Below are positions 49,601-58,253 of a DNA stretch of 64,000 nt, one piece after another. Position numbers and translations under genes: made by a program. Position 1 is the first letter of the stretch. Each line of letters begins with the position of its first letter. Source of the stretch: JAFEBO01 sp044221315. GTDB taxonomy: Bacteria > Planctomycetota > Phycisphaerae > Phycisphaerales > UBA1924. The stretch spans positions 26,250 through 90,249 of the forward strand of contig JBGAPK010000014.1 in NCBI GenBank assembly GCA_044221315.1, in the 5' to 3' direction. Under the pieces are notes generated by a model. It was given only the letters and a program-made list of their open reading frames with translations. It was not told where the DNA came from and searched no databases.

Positions 49601-50859
49601 GCCAAAGCCCCCCGCGATACACGTACTGCGGGCACGATCGGCTCGACCGGCTCGCCTTCCAGCTTCTGCTCAACGATCGCGCCCGGTTTGCCCGCTGAAA
49701 GCCCCGCGGCATTCAGCGCCCGCTCCAGATCTCTGATCAAATCTTCGGCGTGCTCGATTCCGATCGACAGCCGGACCAAGTCCCGCGGCAATCCGTGCCG
49801 CTCTCGCTCCGATTTCGGCACGCTGGCGTGCGACATATAGAACGGGAGGCTCGCGGAAGACGAGACCGTACCGAAACTCACACGGATCGCGAACAACTTC
49901 ATGGCTTCCAGCACCCGCTTGGACAGTTCAACCGAACCCGTCTCGAAACAGACCACTGCGCCACCGCCGGCACTCGGGCCGGCGCTCTGACGCAGCAGGA
50001 TGTCGCGACCCGGATGACCGGAGAGCGTGGGATAACGCACGCGTTGCACGCCGCCACGCCGGGCGAGGTATTCGGCGATCCGCTTGGCGTTCTCCTGCTG
50101 ACGCTCCAGGCGCAGCGCAAGTGTGCGAAGACCCCGCTCGAGCTGATAGGAATCAAACGGCGGGAGCGCGGCCCCCTCTCCGTTCTGCGTCTTGTACAAC
50201 TGATCGGCAAGATCTTCCCGATTTGCGGCGACCACTCCCGCCGTCACGTCGCTGTGTCCGCCGATGTACTTGGTGGCGGAGTGAATCACCATGTCCACTC
50301 CGAGATCGAGCGGGCGGAGGTTGAGCGGCGTGAGCAGCGTGTTGTCCACGGCAACGAGAATGTCGCGCCGGCGAGCGGCCTCGACGATCGCCCGCACGTC
50401 GTAGATCGTGAGCATCGGGTTGCCGACGGGCTCGAAGTAGACGAGCTTTGTGGCCAGCGATGCCGCCCCGAGGAATCGATCGGCGTTTGACGCATTGCAA
50501 TAGCGAACATCCACGCCCCGGTCGGGAAGGATTGTGGAGAAAATCCGCTGCGTCCCGCCGTAGAGGTCGTTCGCGGCCAGGATCTCATCTCCCGGCTTGA
50601 GGAATCTCGTCACCGCGGCGATCGCGGCGACGCCGCTGGTGAAGGCAAACGCCCGCTTGGCACCCTCCAGTTCGGCGAGTTGCGATTCGAGCACCCGGCG
50701 CGTCGGATTGCCGCTTCGGGAGTAATCGAATTCGCCGAATTCCGTCGCGGAATCCTGATCAAACGTGGAAGACAGATAGATCGGCGGCACCGTCGGCCGA
50801 TGCTGCTGATCCGCCGCCTTCTCTGGGTGAACCAACTTCGTGTGAATGTGCAGACTCAT
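49597..50859 (-). CDS. Cys/Met-metabolism PLP enzyme (cystathionine gamma-synthase or homoserine sulfhydrylase family)
   Basis: 420 residues. PLP fold-type I transsulfuration family: SRSGNPTRRVLESQLAELEG, FTSGVAAI, and the PLP-lysine motif IHSATKYIGGHSDV. SATKYIGGH is the cystathionine gamma-synthase/O-acylhomoserine sulfhydrylase version of the Schiff-base lysine segment. It probably makes cystathionine or homocysteine from an activated homoserine. It overlaps the upstream AK-HSD gene by four bases (50856-50859) and the downstream asd gene by four. A homoserine acyltransferase is not present in the window. Confidence 0.85.
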   Translation of the reverse strand: MSLHIHTKLVHPEKAADQQHRPTVPPIYLSSTFDQDSATEFGEFDYSRSGNPTRRVLESQLAELEGAKRAFAFTSGVAAIAAVTRFLKPGDEILAANDLYGGTQRIFSTILPDRGVDVRYCNASNADRFLGAASLATKLVYFEPVGNPMLTIYDVRAIVEAARRRDILVAVDNTLLTPLNLRPLDLGVDMVIHSATKYIGGHSDVTAGVVAANREDLADQLYKTQNGEGAALPPFDSYQLERGLRTLALRLERQQENAKRIAEYLARRGGVQRVRYPTLSGHPGRDILLRQSAGPSAGGGAVVCFETGSVELSKRVLEAMKLFAIRVSFGTVSSSASLPFYMSHASVPKSERERHGLPRDLVRLSIGIEHAEDLIRDLERALNAAGLSAGKPGAIVEQKLEGEPVEPIVPAVRVSRGALA

Positions 50860-52727
50860 CGCGGCACACCGCCTCGGGCCGGCAAAGGTGCCGATGTTGG
50901 CGATGCCGCGGCCGAACCCTCGCGAAGGCCCGGGCTCGCAAACCGCGCCGCCACACCGTGCGCCTTTGAATGCGTCCGCACGCGATCGTGCACGTCCTCC
51001 GGATCGAACCGCTCCCCGGCAATCTCGAGCAGATCGGCGAAGACCGACTCGGCCGTCGGCCAGCGGCCGGCGCCGCGACCGTTCACGCTGATCCGCCGCC
51101 CATCCGCCAGCCGGATCACCGCGGCGTTCTGCTCGTTCTGTAGCCGTGCGAACTCACCGTTCAGCGGCACCTCTTCCGGACGGACAAACGCACGCAGCAC
51201 TCCGGCCCCTTCGGCGCGAAGCGTCGCGACAAGCCGGATCGCGTTGCCGTTCGCCCGTGCTGCGGCAACCGCCTCGACATTGATCGCGCGGATTCCAGTC
51301 CGCTCAACCTTCTCAACCGGAAGGCTCGCACCAAAGCCGGCCGACGCCAGCACCGCGAGTTTGTTGGCCACATCGAGGCCATCGAGATCTGCCGATGGAT
51401 CTGCCTCAGCAAATCCCGCGGCCTGCGCCTCTCTCACGGCCTTCTCAAACTCGACACTCTGTTCAAGCCGGCCGAGAATGAAGTTGGTCGTGCCGTTGAG
51501 CACGCCGCGGAGTTCCACGATCTCGCCGGCTTCGCGGGCACGCCGGATCGCCTCTACCACCGGCACGCCGCCCCCGACGCTGGCGCTGTACCGCAGCGAG
51601 ACCCCGTGCTTTCGAGCACGCTCGTGCAACTCACCGCCAAACGCCGCGACGACCGCCTTGTTTGCGGTGACAACGTGCTTGCCGGCGCCGAGGGCCTGAA
51701 GAATCAATTCCCGGGCCGGATGCAGCCCGCCGATAGACTCGACAACTACATCCGCCTTCGAGTTCAGCACGGCATTCAGATCGCTGGTCAGGAGCGGAGC
51801 GGGAACTCCGCTCGCCGCGTGTTTGCTGATCGTGCGAACTCCGACCGCGACGACCTCGAAGAGCTTTGGTAGCTGCGCCAGATGTCGGTAAACGCCGAGG
51901 CCGACCGTGCCGAGGCCCAGAAGCGCCACCTTCACCGGCGCCGGCGTGCCGACGCCTTTCGCGAATTCCGAAGGCTCCGGCCCGATCACCGTTCCGACGG
52001 GGTGCCCGATGCCGCCGATACCGATCGAAAGATGATGTTCGCGGGCAAACCGCACGGCCTTGTGCTGAGCCACGCCCTCAACGAGCGACAGCACGTCGTC
52101 GTACGAAACTCTCCGATACCGGCGCGCCGTCGAAGCGTGCTCCGCCGGATCGCGGTCGTAGAGACCGTCAACATCCTTCACGAGCACGCAGTCGCACCCA
52201 AGTCCTGCCGCGATGAACAGCGCGGAGAAGTCCGAGCCACCGCGGCCCAGAAGCGATGTGCGCCCAAGCGAATCCCGCCCGATGAACCCCGGCACCACCA
52301 GCACCGGACGATCCTCGAGTGCTCTGCGGATTGCTTCAACGTTCAGGCTCTCGGGTTTGGAATCGAGCAGCGGCCCGCTGGTGACCAGCCCGAGCGCACC
52401 CGGATCGAGCGCGTTTGCGGGAATCCCCGCCCGGTCAAGCGCCAGCGTCAGCAGAGCCTGGGTCTGCGCCTCGCCCGTCGCCGCGAGCGCCGCGACGCCG
52501 ACCGAGTCGAGCGAATCGCCGTAGGTCTTCGCGTGCGCCAGCAGCCGGTCCGTCGCCGGCCCCATGGCGGAAACCACGGCGATCACTTTCTGGCCCCGCC
52601 GAAGGTACCGATAAACCTCGTGGACGGCCAGGGAAAGCGACTCTTCGCTCGGCAGCACCGAGCTTCCAAACTTCAGCACGACGACCTCGTCGTGAGCATG
52701 AACAGGAGCGGGATTGGCGACGGACAT
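50856..52727 (-). CDS. Aspartokinase-homoserine dehydrogenase fusion lacking ACT domains
   Basis: 623 residues. The N-terminal 265 residues are an amino-acid-kinase domain (VVLKFGSSVL, FIGRDSLGRTSLLGRGGSDFSA, VLVKDVDGLYDRDP). From about 272 it is a homoserine dehydrogenase (VKVALLGLGTVGLGVY, VVTANKAVVAAFGG, RGVLNGTTNFILG, DPSADLDGLDVANKLAVLA), up to about residue 600. Classic ThrA-type fusions are about 810 residues because they carry two ACT domains between the catalytic parts; here the linker is only about 15 residues. Loss of the ACT domains implies no threonine or lysine allosteric control. The ATG at 52727 has GGAG 8 bases upstream. Confidence 0.87.
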   Translation of the reverse strand: MSVANPAPVHAHDEVVVLKFGSSVLPSEESLSLAVHEVYRYLRRGQKVIAVVSAMGPATDRLLAHAKTYGDSLDSVGVAALAATGEAQTQALLTLALDRAGIPANALDPGALGLVTSGPLLDSKPESLNVEAIRRALEDRPVLVVPGFIGRDSLGRTSLLGRGGSDFSALFIAAGLGCDCVLVKDVDGLYDRDPAEHASTARRYRRVSYDDVLSLVEGVAQHKAVRFAREHHLSIGIGGIGHPVGTVIGPEPSEFAKGVGTPAPVKVALLGLGTVGLGVYRHLAQLPKLFEVVAVGVRTISKHAASGVPAPLLTSDLNAVLNSKADVVVESIGGLHPARELILQALGAGKHVVTANKAVVAAFGGELHERARKHGVSLRYSASVGGGVPVVEAIRRAREAGEIVELRGVLNGTTNFILGRLEQSVEFEKAVREAQAAGFAEADPSADLDGLDVANKLAVLASAGFGASLPVEKVERTGIRAINVEAVAAARANGNAIRLVATLRAEGAGVLRAFVRPEEVPLNGEFARLQNEQNAAVIRLADGRRISVNGRGAGRWPTAESVFADLLEIAGERFDPEDVHDRVRTHSKAHGVAARFASPGLREGSAAASPTSAPLPARGGVPR

Positions 52728-52810
52728 GGGAAACTCCGAATCAGAATCGCGGATCGCGTGACTCACGCGGTGGCCGCGGGACGCGGGCAGAAAAAGAACA
52801 CAAGTTGGGT

Positions 52811-54181
52811 TCAGACAGTTTGACGCGCGCGACCGCGCGTCTTGATCGTCGTACGACCCGTGGTCGTACGCGTCGTGCGCGTGGCGCCCTGCGTCGAAAC
52901 CGGAGTCGTGACCCTTGCGAGCGCCCGCTCGAGGTCCGCGATCACATCCGCCGGATCTTCAAGCCCGACAGAGAGTCGGACCAGTCCGTCGGTGACGCCG
53001 GTGCGCTCGCGCTGCTCGCGCGGCACGTCCCCGTGCGTCATGGTCGCGGGGTGAGTGATCAACGTCTCGGTCGCGCCGAGGTTCTCCGCGAGCGTGCAGA
53101 GTTGGACGTTGTTCATCACGGTCACACCAGAATCTACACCACCGGCGAGTTCAAACGCAACGATTCCCCCGAAGAACTCTTCAGAATCGGCGTTTTGTCC
53201 CTTTCTCTTCGCGGCAAGTTCCGATCGGTTCTGCCGCAGGGCCAGCCCGTGCTGCGGAAACTCCGATAACCCCGGGTAATAGACCTTCGTGACCTTTGGA
53301 TGCCCTTGCAGAAACCGAGCAACCTCCAACGCATTGCGTGAGTGCTGACGGATCCGCAGAGGCAGGGTCTTGACACCGTTGAGCGTCAGCCAAGCCTCAA
53401 AAGGAGCCTGGATCGAGCCCAGCGTCTTGCGGATCAGCCGGAACCGCTCCAGGAGCGCCGTATCACGCGTCGCGAGCGAGCCCCCAACCGTCGTGTTGTG
53501 CCCCTCGATGTACTTCGTGGTCGAGTAGACCGTGATGTCCGCGCCCAGGTCGAGCGGGCGCAGCAGCACCGGCGTCAGAAACGTGTTGTCCACCGCGAGC
53601 AGCACGCCGCGCTTCTTCGTCACCTGCGCGATCGCCTCCACATCCGCCAGCTTGAGCGTCGGGTTCGCCGGGGTCTCAATGAAGACAAGCCGCGTCGTCT
53701 CCGTGATGGCATTCTCGACTTCTGAGGCGTCCGAAGTGTCCACGAACGTCGCCGTTACACCCAGCGGCTTTAGAACGAGATTGAGCAGGCGAACCGTGCC
53801 GCCGTACACAACATCAGAGACCACGACATGATCGCCCGACTTCAGCAGCGAAAGAAAGAGCGTCGTGATTGCCGCAATTCCAGTCGAAAAACACACCGCC
53901 GGCGGCGTGTTCTCGAGCGCACCCAGCGCATCCTCCAACGCCGACACCGTCGGATTGCTCGCCCGCGAGTAGGTGTGCCCCTTGTGCACGCCGACCGCTT
54001 CCTGCGCGTACGTCGTCGATTGACAGATCGGGGTGATCACCGCCCCCGTCGTCGGATCGGGCCTTCGCCCGCCTCGGATCGCCAGGGTTTCAATGCCCGC
54101 GCTGGGCAACCGACTGGGCTCCGCGCGATGCGCGGCGGCGGTGCGGGCTTCTTCGGACTCTCTTGAAATGCGACGAGACAT
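52811..54181 (-). CDS. Cys/Met-metabolism PLP enzyme, first gene of the SAM-riboswitch operon
   Basis: 456 residues. Fold-type I PLP transsulfuration family (cystathionine gamma-synthase/lyase type): YSRASNPTVSALEDALGALE, FSTGIAAITTLFLSL, VVSDVVYGGTVRLL, and the PLP-lysine segment STTKYIEGHNTTVGG. The C-terminal 30 residues are a Thr/Arg-rich tail, and the first 40 are not conserved. The exact reaction cannot be decided from sequence. Start: ATG at 54181, with GGAG about 9 bases upstream; an in-frame GTG at 54196 is possible. The SD lies in the loop of a small hairpin (CCGTG/CACGG). The cluster continues with AK-HSD 83 bp downstream. Confidence 0.85.
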   Translation of the reverse strand: MSRRISRESEEARTAAAHRAEPSRLPSAGIETLAIRGGRRPDPTTGAVITPICQSTTYAQEAVGVHKGHTYSRASNPTVSALEDALGALENTPPAVCFSTGIAAITTLFLSLLKSGDHVVVSDVVYGGTVRLLNLVLKPLGVTATFVDTSDASEVENAITETTRLVFIETPANPTLKLADVEAIAQVTKKRGVLLAVDNTFLTPVLLRPLDLGADITVYSTTKYIEGHNTTVGGSLATRDTALLERFRLIRKTLGSIQAPFEAWLTLNGVKTLPLRIRQHSRNALEVARFLQGHPKVTKVYYPGLSEFPQHGLALRQNRSELAAKRKGQNADSEEFFGGIVAFELAGGVDSGVTVMNNVQLCTLAENLGATETLITHPATMTHGDVPREQRERTGVTDGLVRLSVGLEDPADVIADLERALARVTTPVSTQGATRTTRTTTGRTTIKTRGRARQTV

Positions 54182-54290
54182 GGCCGTGATCTCCACGGCA
54201 CCAAGTCGTCATGAGCCAAAGGGCGGAGCGGAGCCGGCCTGCGCCGTTTCCGCTTTTTTGCAGGATGAAGGGCCAATCCCATCATCCGCC

Positions 54291-54393
54291 GCATCGTTCC
54301 TCAGGACTTTCGTCCCTCGGCTGGCTCCGGCACCGCGACTGTTATTCAGCTCGGTTGCCGCCCGGGAATATGCCTTCCCGGAACTCTTGATGC
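54291..54393 (-). promoter_or_regulatory. SAM-I-type (S-box) riboswitch
   Basis: Read on the minus strand, the leader of the PLP-enzyme gene holds all core elements of the S-adenosylmethionine riboswitch: P1 5' strand GCATC (54393-54389) and 3' strand GATGC (54295-54291); the J1/2 motif ATCAAGAG (54391-54384); a P2 stem CCGGGAA/TTCCCGG; GGCAACC (54357-54351); GGTGCC (54332-54327); and a P4 hairpin GGAC-GAAA-GTCC. The P2 loop GGC can pair with GCC after GGTGCC. P2 is shorter than in Bacillus S-boxes and shows no obvious kink-turn, so it may be a SAM-I/IV variant. SAM binding should lower expression of the methionine cluster. Confidence 0.8.
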
Positions 54394-54400
54394 TGAAAGA

Positions 54401-54428
54401 AGTGTACCGGCCGCCCGGAAGCAGTCAA
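54401..54428 (-). promoter_or_regulatory. Sigma-70-type promoter of the SAM-riboswitch operon
   Basis: On the minus strand TTGACT (54428-54423) and TACACT (54406-54401) are separated by 16 bases, both close to the sigma-70 consensus. The predicted transcript starts around 54394-54396, at the first base pairs of the riboswitch P1. Confidence 0.65.
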
Positions 54429-54475
54429 CCCCCTTCTTTCAAAGCACACACACCCTTTTTGCTTATGCTGGGGCC

Positions 54476-55186
54476 ATGGCTGATCCCCTATCCCCGCCGA
54501 CGCTGACCTGGGTCGGGGATTCATGCCTGCGGATCGCGTTTGGACCGGAAAGCTCTCCCGAAACGCACGCCCGCGTCGGCGCGGCGTTCCACGCACTCCG
54601 CGAAAAGAACTTCCCGAACGTGACGGATCTCACGCCCGCGTACACCACAATCCTCGTCCGCTTCCGCCCCGGAACCCCATTCGCAGAGAACGAATCGCTT
54701 CTGCGCGCGGCACTCGCCGCGAGCGCCGGCGGCGCAGCGCAGAAGCCGGAACGAACCATCGAAATCCCGGTCTGCTACGAAGCGCCCTTCGCGCCGGACC
54801 TGAGCGCAGTCGCGGAATATTGCAAGCTCACCACCGATGAGGTGGTGACGATTCACTCCGGTGCAACGTACGAGGTGGCCTTCATCGGATTTTCTCCGGG
54901 ATTTCCCTACATGAGTGGCATTCCCAAGTCTCTGATCGTGCCGCGCCTCGAGCGCCCCCGCGTCCGCGTCCCGGCCGGAAGCATCGGCATCGCCGGCAAC
55001 CAGGCCGGGATCTACCCAAGGTCCACGCCCGGCGGCTGGCGCCTCATCGGGCGCACACCGCTCAATCTCTTCGACGCACACCGCGAGAGCCCTTCACTCC
55101 TGTCGATGGCCGACCGAGTGCGGTTTGTTGCGATGAGCACGGCGGAGTTTGAGGCAACGAACACGCACAACGAGCGGAGGAATTGA
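54476..55186 (+). CDS. pxpB: 5-oxoprolinase subunit PxpB (KipI family)
   Basis: 236 residues. PxpB is one of three subunits of ATP-dependent 5-oxoprolinase, which recycles 5-oxoproline to glutamate. Family features are IEIPVCYEAPFAPDL, the FIGFSPGFPYMSGIP segment, RLERPRVRVPAGSIGIAGNQAGIYP and GGWRLIGRTPLNLFD. The ATG at 54476 is preceded by TATGCT (54464-54469) ending 6 bases before it, without a Shine-Dalgarno, so the mRNA may be leaderless. It is divergent from the riboswitch operon and is the first gene of pxpB-pxpC-MFS-pxpA, with pxpC immediately adjacent. Confidence 0.92.
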   Translation: MADPLSPPTLTWVGDSCLRIAFGPESSPETHARVGAAFHALREKNFPNVTDLTPAYTTILVRFRPGTPFAENESLLRAALAASAGGAAQKPERTIEIPVCYEAPFAPDLSAVAEYCKLTTDEVVTIHSGATYEVAFIGFSPGFPYMSGIPKSLIVPRLERPRVRVPAGSIGIAGNQAGIYPRSTPGGWRLIGRTPLNLFDAHRESPSLLSMADRVRFVAMSTAEFEATNTHNERRN

Positions 55187-56137
55187 TTGAACCGGCTTCG
55201 GATCATCGAGCCGGGAATGCTCACCACCGTCCAGGACCTTGGACGCGACGGCTATGCCTCCCTCGGCGTGCCCGAAGGTGGCGCCGCAGATTCTCTCTCG
55301 CTGAGAATCGGCAACCGCCTGGTCTCCAATCCCGACAACGCCCCGGCGCTTGAGTTCACGCTCACCGGCGGCGTCATCGAATTCGAGCACGGGGCGCCTA
55401 TCTCGATCTGCGGCGGCATCGCCGACGCCGCGATCGAGGGGAGCAACGCACGACCGGCCGACTTGTGGCGGGCGACACGACTCCACGTCGGCAACAGACT
55501 CCGAATCGGCCCCGTCCGCCGCGGCGCCCGCATCTACTTGTGCGTCGGCGGCGGCATCCGCGTCCCGCCCGTGCTTGGCAGCGCCTCCACCAATCTCCCC
55601 GCCGGCTTCGGCGGGCACGAAGGCCGCTCGCTCCGCGCGGGAGATGTTCTCGAATTCGGCCCCGACTCCGCGCCGCCGCCGCAACCGCCCCGTGATGCCC
55701 GTTCGCTCGCGACAGACCTGCTCCACCGCCGCACGCTCCGCGCCATCGAACTCCCGCTCGAGGGTCGATTCGATCCCGAGAGCGCTTCGCTCTTCTGGAA
55801 TTCCGAATTCACCGTTTCAAATCACTCCGACCGCACCGGGATCTGCCTCGAAGGCCCGCAGATTCCAACACTCTGCGCCGGCCGCATGGTCAGCGAGGGC
55901 ATGCCCCACGGCGCGATCGAAGTCCCCGAGAACGGCCAGCCGATCGTCCTCGGCGTTGATCACCCCACCACCGGCGGCTATCCCGTCATCGCCTGCATCG
56001 CCTCCGTCGATCTTCCCATTCTCGGCCAACTCCGCCCGCGCGAGCAGGTTCGATTCGAGAAGGTCAACGTGGAAGAAGCACGCGCACTGTTCGCCGAACG
56101 CGAAGCCAACATAACTCAGGAGTTGCCCGCCGCGTGA
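55187..56137 (+). CDS. pxpC: 5-oxoprolinase subunit PxpC (KipA family)
   Basis: 316 residues. Family motifs are IIEPGMLTTVQDLGRDGYASLGVPEGGAAD, NPDNAPALEFTLTGG, YLCVGGGIRVPPVLGS and C-terminal MPHGAIEVPENGQPIVLGVDHPTTGGYP. Together with PxpA and PxpB it makes up the 5-oxoprolinase complex. The start is TTG at 55187, directly after the pxpB TGA, with GGAGG upstream in the pxpB end. The GTG start of the next gene overlaps its end by four bases. The TTG start suggests tight translational coupling. Confidence 0.9.
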   Translation: MNRLRIIEPGMLTTVQDLGRDGYASLGVPEGGAADSLSLRIGNRLVSNPDNAPALEFTLTGGVIEFEHGAPISICGGIADAAIEGSNARPADLWRATRLHVGNRLRIGPVRRGARIYLCVGGGIRVPPVLGSASTNLPAGFGGHEGRSLRAGDVLEFGPDSAPPPQPPRDARSLATDLLHRRTLRAIELPLEGRFDPESASLFWNSEFTVSNHSDRTGICLEGPQIPTLCAGRMVSEGMPHGAIEVPENGQPIVLGVDHPTTGGYPVIACIASVDLPILGQLRPREQVRFEKVNVEEARALFAEREANITQELPAA

Positions 56138-57396
56138 GCACCGCCGACTCCCAACCATCCCGCGAAGGCCCCTTCCACTGGTGGACCAGCGCCACACCAC
56201 ACGCCCGGAGCGCCCTCATCGCCGGCGGCGGCGGCTGGATGCTCGACGGCATGGACGTCATGCTCTACGCCCTGGCGCTCACCACCATCGGCGAAGAGTT
56301 CAAACTCACCGGCGCCGAACGCGGCTCGATCGCCGCCGTCACGCTCCTGGCCTCCGCCTTCGGAGGCGTTTTCTTCGGCGTCATCGCGGACCGGATCGGC
56401 CGCGTCCGAGCACTCGTCATCTCCATCCTCTTGTACTCCCTCTGCACCGCGCTCTGCGCCACCGCATCAAGCATGAGCATGCTCATCTTCTGGCGCGTGC
56501 TTGTCGGCCTGGGCATGGGGGGAGAGTGGGCCGCCGGGTCGGTCCTCATCGCCGAAACCTGGCATCCCCGCCAGCGCGGCAAAGCGATCGGCGTCATGCA
56601 GTCGGGCTGGGCGATCGGTGTCATCTTCGCGGCGATCCTGGCGGCCTTCATCATCCCGCGCTGGGGCTGGCGCCCGCTCTTCGCCGTCGGAGCCGCGCCG
56701 GCGCTGATCGTCTTCTGGATCAGGCACAAAGTCCCTGAGTCCAAGTCGTGGGTGGAAGCCTCGGAAGCCCGCATCGGCTTTTTCCCCTCGCTGGCCGTTC
56801 TCGCCCGCGCGCCGTACCTCAAGCGCGTGTTGACGGCGTGCCTGCTCACAACCTCGCTGATGTGCGCCTACTGGGGCCTCTTCACCTGGATCCCCGCGTT
56901 CCTCTCGACCCCCACCGCAAAGGGCGGCGCCGGTCTCACGCTCGTGAATTCGATGAGCTGGATCATCCCGATGCAGATCGGCGCATTCGCCGGCTACTTC
57001 AGCTTCGGATTTCTCGCGGATTGGTTCGGCAGGCGATTCATATTCGTGCTGTTCACCGTCGCGGCCGCCGTTCTCGTCCCGATCTACGGCCTCAGCGCCC
57101 GCAGCGAAACGACGCTCTTCATCCTGGGCCCGCTCATCGGCTTCTTCGGTCACGGCTATTTCAGCGTCTTTGGATCAATGCTCGCGGAACTCTTCCCCTC
57201 TGTCGCCCGCGCCACCGCGCAGGGTCTTTGCTACAACTTCGGCCGGGGCGTCAGCGCCGCCTCTCCATGGATCATCGGCGCCGTTTCCGATTCGATGGGC
57301 CTCGGCACCGCACTTGCCTTCCTCGGCATCCTCTTCCTCGCCGGCGCCGCAACCATCTTCCTTCTTCCCAACGTTCAGGGAGAAGATCTGAAATGA
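56134..57396 (+). CDS. MFS transporter within the pxp operon
   Basis: 420 residues with about 12 membrane segments and two half-repeats. Motif A-type loops are visible (GVIADRIGRVRALVIS and, in the second half, GFLADWFGRRFIFVLF), with a central cytoplasmic loop. It is near the MFS metabolite:proton symporter subfamily (DGMDVMLYALALTTIGEEF). GTG start overlapping pxpC by four bases; its TGA overlaps the pxpA ATG. The position inside a 5-oxoprolinase operon suggests uptake of 5-oxoproline or a related acid, an inference from context only. Confidence 0.83.
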   Translation: MSTADSQPSREGPFHWWTSATPHARSALIAGGGGWMLDGMDVMLYALALTTIGEEFKLTGAERGSIAAVTLLASAFGGVFFGVIADRIGRVRALVISILLYSLCTALCATASSMSMLIFWRVLVGLGMGGEWAAGSVLIAETWHPRQRGKAIGVMQSGWAIGVIFAAILAAFIIPRWGWRPLFAVGAAPALIVFWIRHKVPESKSWVEASEARIGFFPSLAVLARAPYLKRVLTACLLTTSLMCAYWGLFTWIPAFLSTPTAKGGAGLTLVNSMSWIIPMQIGAFAGYFSFGFLADWFGRRFIFVLFTVAAAVLVPIYGLSARSETTLFILGPLIGFFGHGYFSVFGSMLAELFPSVARATAQGLCYNFGRGVSAASPWIIGAVSDSMGLGTALAFLGILFLAGAATIFLLPNVQGEDLK

Positions 57397-58166
57397 CCGC
57401 CCCCACCCCAACCATCGCCCCGACAATCGACCTCAACTGCGACCTGGGCGAGGGCGTAATCGACGACGCCACCGAACTCGCGCTTCTCGATCTCGTCACC
57501 TCCGCCAACATCGCCTGCGCCGGACACGCCGGCGACGAGAAGTCCATGGATCGTCTCGTTCGCGCCTGCATGACGCGCGGCGTCGCGATCGGCGCTCACC
57601 CCTCCTTCCCCGACCGCGCCGGCTTCGGGCGAACAGCCATCGACATGCCCGCTCCCGCCCTCCAGGCCAGCGTGCTCGAACAGATCGATCAACTCTGGAC
57701 CATCGCCCGCGCCCGAGGCGGCTGGGTTTCACACATCAAACCGCACGGCGCCCTCTATCACGCCGCGATGACCTCGCCCCCGCTCGCCGAAGCGATCGCG
57801 CTCGCCGCCCGATCGCTCGTTCCTGACGCGATCCTCGTCGGTCAATCCGGCACGCCGGGCTTTGAAGCATGGAACAAACTGGGGCGCCCAGTCGCCGCCG
57901 AAGGCTTCGCCGATCGTCGCTACGAGCCCTCCGGCAAGCTCCGCTCACGCACCCTCCCCGACTCCCTGATTGAGGACCCCGTCTTCGCCGCCGATCAGGC
58001 CGTGCGGATCGCAACCGGTTCGCCGATCAACGCATTCGACGGCTCGCAGTTGACCGTGACAGCCACCACCATCTGCATTCACTCCGATACCCCCGGCGCA
58101 CTCGCCATCGCCCGCGCGGTGCGCGACGCCCTCCTTCGCGCCAACATTCGCCTGTCACCGCCTTAG
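57393..58166 (+). CDS. pxpA: 5-oxoprolinase subunit PxpA (LamB/YcsF family)
   Basis: 257 residues, the usual length for PxpA. It matches LamB/YcsF: IDLNCDLGEGVIDD, TSANIACAGHAGDEKSM, VAIGAHPSFPDRAGFGR, VSHIKPHGALYH and the C-terminal IHSDTPGALAIARAVRDAL. The catalytic and substrate-binding residues of the family lie in these segments. The ATG at 57393 overlaps the MFS stop (ATGA). The same frame is open upstream through the MFS gene, but that part is not coding. All three pxp subunits are present, so the enzyme should be functional. Confidence 0.93.
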   Translation: MTAPTPTIAPTIDLNCDLGEGVIDDATELALLDLVTSANIACAGHAGDEKSMDRLVRACMTRGVAIGAHPSFPDRAGFGRTAIDMPAPALQASVLEQIDQLWTIARARGGWVSHIKPHGALYHAAMTSPPLAEAIALAARSLVPDAILVGQSGTPGFEAWNKLGRPVAAEGFADRRYEPSGKLRSRTLPDSLIEDPVFAADQAVRIATGSPINAFDGSQLTVTATTICIHSDTPGALAIARAVRDALLRANIRLSPP

Positions 58167-58253
58167 TCTCGGATACCCTTTGACCGGACTCAACTCCTGC
58201 CCTTGACGGCGGTATGCCCCGCATCGGCCTCGATTCTCTGAAAGGGCGTTCGC

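Noticed and set aside
54300..54330. GGACGAAAGUCC with following CUGAGGA as a hammerhead ribozyme
   Set aside because: The CUGANGA and cleavage-site elements are not in the required order; the hairpin is better explained as P4 of the SAM riboswitch.
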